Assembly: GCF_022695985.1 (NCBI RefSeq)
Contig: NZ_JAAPBF010000042.1
Span: 1-41,883, forward strand
Reading direction: 5' to 3'
Origin: Streptomyces sp. NP-1717
Lineage (GTDB): Bacteria; Actinomycetota; Actinomycetes; Streptomycetales; Streptomycetaceae
DNA length: 41,883 bases
Shown here: piece by piece, positions 40,801-41,883 of the stretch
Position numbering within the stretch: the first letter of the stretch is position 1
Layout of the letters: each line of letters opens with the position of its first letter
Made by a program: the position numbers and the translations under genes
Notes under the pieces: generated by a model
The model's database searches: none
Seen by the model: only the letters and a program-made list of their open reading frames with translations
What the model was told of the DNA's origin: nothing

Positions 40801-41872
40801 ACGCCCAGGACTCAGCGTCCGACTGAGACTCACCCTCAGCTACGCAGGGTTCCTCGCCGTCGCCGGCGCTCTCCTGCTGGCCGTCGTGTGGATGTTCCTG
40901 CTGCGCTACGTCCCCGACAACGCCCAGGGCCTCCTCGGGATCTCGCCCAACCGCTACCTCCTCGTGCGCACCTTCGCCCCCGCCGCTGCCGTGGCGATGG
41001 CCTTCCTGCTCGTGTTCGGCCTCGTCGGGGGATGGCTCATCGCCGGCCGGATGCTCGCACCGCTCACCCGGATCACGGCGGCGGCCCGACTGGCCGGGAC
41101 CGGATCGCTGTCCCACCGGATCCGCATGGAAGGCCGCCAGGACGAATTCCGGGAATCCGCCGACGCGTTCGACACGATGCTCGAACAACTGGAGTCGCAC
41201 GTCGCCGAACAGCGGCGGTTCGCCGCGAACGCCTCCCACGAACTGCGCACCCCGCTGGCCATCTCACAGACACTGCTCGATGTCGCCCGCAGGGACCCCG
41301 CGCGCGACCGGGCCGAACTCCTCGAACGCCTGCGGGTGGTCAATACCCGCGCGATCGACCTCACCGAGGCCCTGCTGCTGCTCAGCCGCAGCGACCGCAG
41401 GAACTTCACCCGCGAGAGCGTCGATCTCTCCCTCGTGGCCGAGGAGGCCGCCGAAGCGCTGCTCCCCCTCGCCGAACGGCGCGGAATCACCCTCGGCGTC
41501 ACCGGCACGCCGACCCGTACCAGCGGCTCCGCGGAGCTCCTGCTGCGGATGATGACGAACCTCGTCCAGAACGCCATCGTCCACAACCTCCCCGCGGGAG
41601 GCACGGTGACGGTCCACACCGAAGATCGCCCCGGCGCGAGCGTGATCCGGGTCGAGAACACGGGCCCCCGTCTCGCCCCGGAACTGGTCCCGACCCTCAC
41701 GGAACCCTTCCAACGCGGCACGGAACGCGCCCGCACGGACGAGCACGCGGGAGCGGGCCTCGGCCTCGCGATAGTCCACAGCATCGCCCGCGCCCACACG
41801 GCCACGCTCACCCTCATCCCCCGCCCGACGGGCGGCCTGACGGTGACGGTCCGCCTCCCCGGGACGCGGTAG
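40793..41872 (+). CDS. Sensor histidine kinase
   Basis: The 359-residue kinase has transmembrane helix 1 (AGFLAVAGALLLAVVWMFLLRYV), a very short outer loop of about 20 residues (PDNAQGLLGISPNRYLLV), helix 2 (AAAVAMAFLLVFGLVGGWLIA), a HAMP linker (GRMLAPLTRITAAARLAGTG), the H-box ASHELRTPLAISQ (about residue 150) and a HATPase domain with N-box LVQNAIVHN, G1 VENTGP and G2 GAGLGLAIV. The short loop suggests it senses within the membrane, as in intramembrane-sensing kinases of cell-envelope stress. The GTG start has GGAAG five bases upstream. The stop is 11 bases before the window end. Confidence 0.93.
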
Positions 41873-41883
41873 TCGCGTCCAGG

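Overview
The window is a high-GC actinobacterial chromosome segment, almost certainly Streptomyces or a close relative. Codon third positions are G/C-rich, and many genes overlap as ATGA or GTGA. It carries actinomycete markers: mycothiol conjugate amidase (mca), GTP-dependent PEP carboxykinase, a clpP3/clpP4-popR locus, a DUF4307 protein and a LAxTG sortase substrate. The order hutH ... metB-like, ilvA, ABC transporter, greA, mca, thioredoxin-domain protein ... pckG resembles a conserved core region of Streptomyces chromosomes as I remember it. No rRNA, tRNA, CRISPR array, transposase or phage gene was seen.

Layout. 1-5213: histidine ammonia-lyase from a leaderless-type promoter, a small LAETG wall-anchored protein, an acidic hypothetical, an L,D-transpeptidase lipoprotein and a tandem-GNAT acetyltransferase. 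5238-7820 (minus): an ABC-F ATPase preceded by a ten-residue tyrosine-rich leader peptide with competing hairpins, then a small APH-fold kinase. 7850-10303 (minus): two tandem paralogous membrane-anchored helical-repeat proteins. 10361-16571: cystathionine gamma-synthase/lyase, a sigma-like protein with a small membrane partner, a MarR regulator, threonine ammonia-lyase and a DrrAB-type exporter whose promoter spacer is filled by a palindrome. 16627-18957: greA, DUF4307, mca and a small membrane protein.

18958-25306: a 643-nt degenerate repeat region, a large membrane-hairpin NB-ARC/TPR STAND protein, and the PopR-ClpP3-ClpP4 protease locus with a tandem palindrome matching the PopR activator site. 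25307-28445: a secreted M15-like zinc peptidase, a Uma2-type nuclease gene with an internal deletion, and a YyaL-type thioredoxin-domain protein. An identical 25-nt palindromic element lies on each side of the nuclease remnant. 28674-35375: a translationally coupled four-gene operon for a surface glycan: processive GT2, GT39/ArnT-like membrane glycosyltransferase, polyprenol-phosphate sugar synthase with GtrA domain, and an exported copper-radical oxidase with an N-terminal carbohydrate-binding-like domain and a C-terminal Excalibur motif. 35407-36764: a PAQR/TrhA membrane protein and a TetR regulator with an 18-bp operator. 37002-41872: pckG, a small hypothetical, a VanZ-like protein behind a repeat array, and an OmpR-type two-component pair.

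The strongest leads are the oxidase/glycosyltransferase operon, the ABC-F leader peptide, the PopR-ClpP3P4 module and the membrane STAND protein beside it. Functions are read from motifs by eye. No database search was possible.
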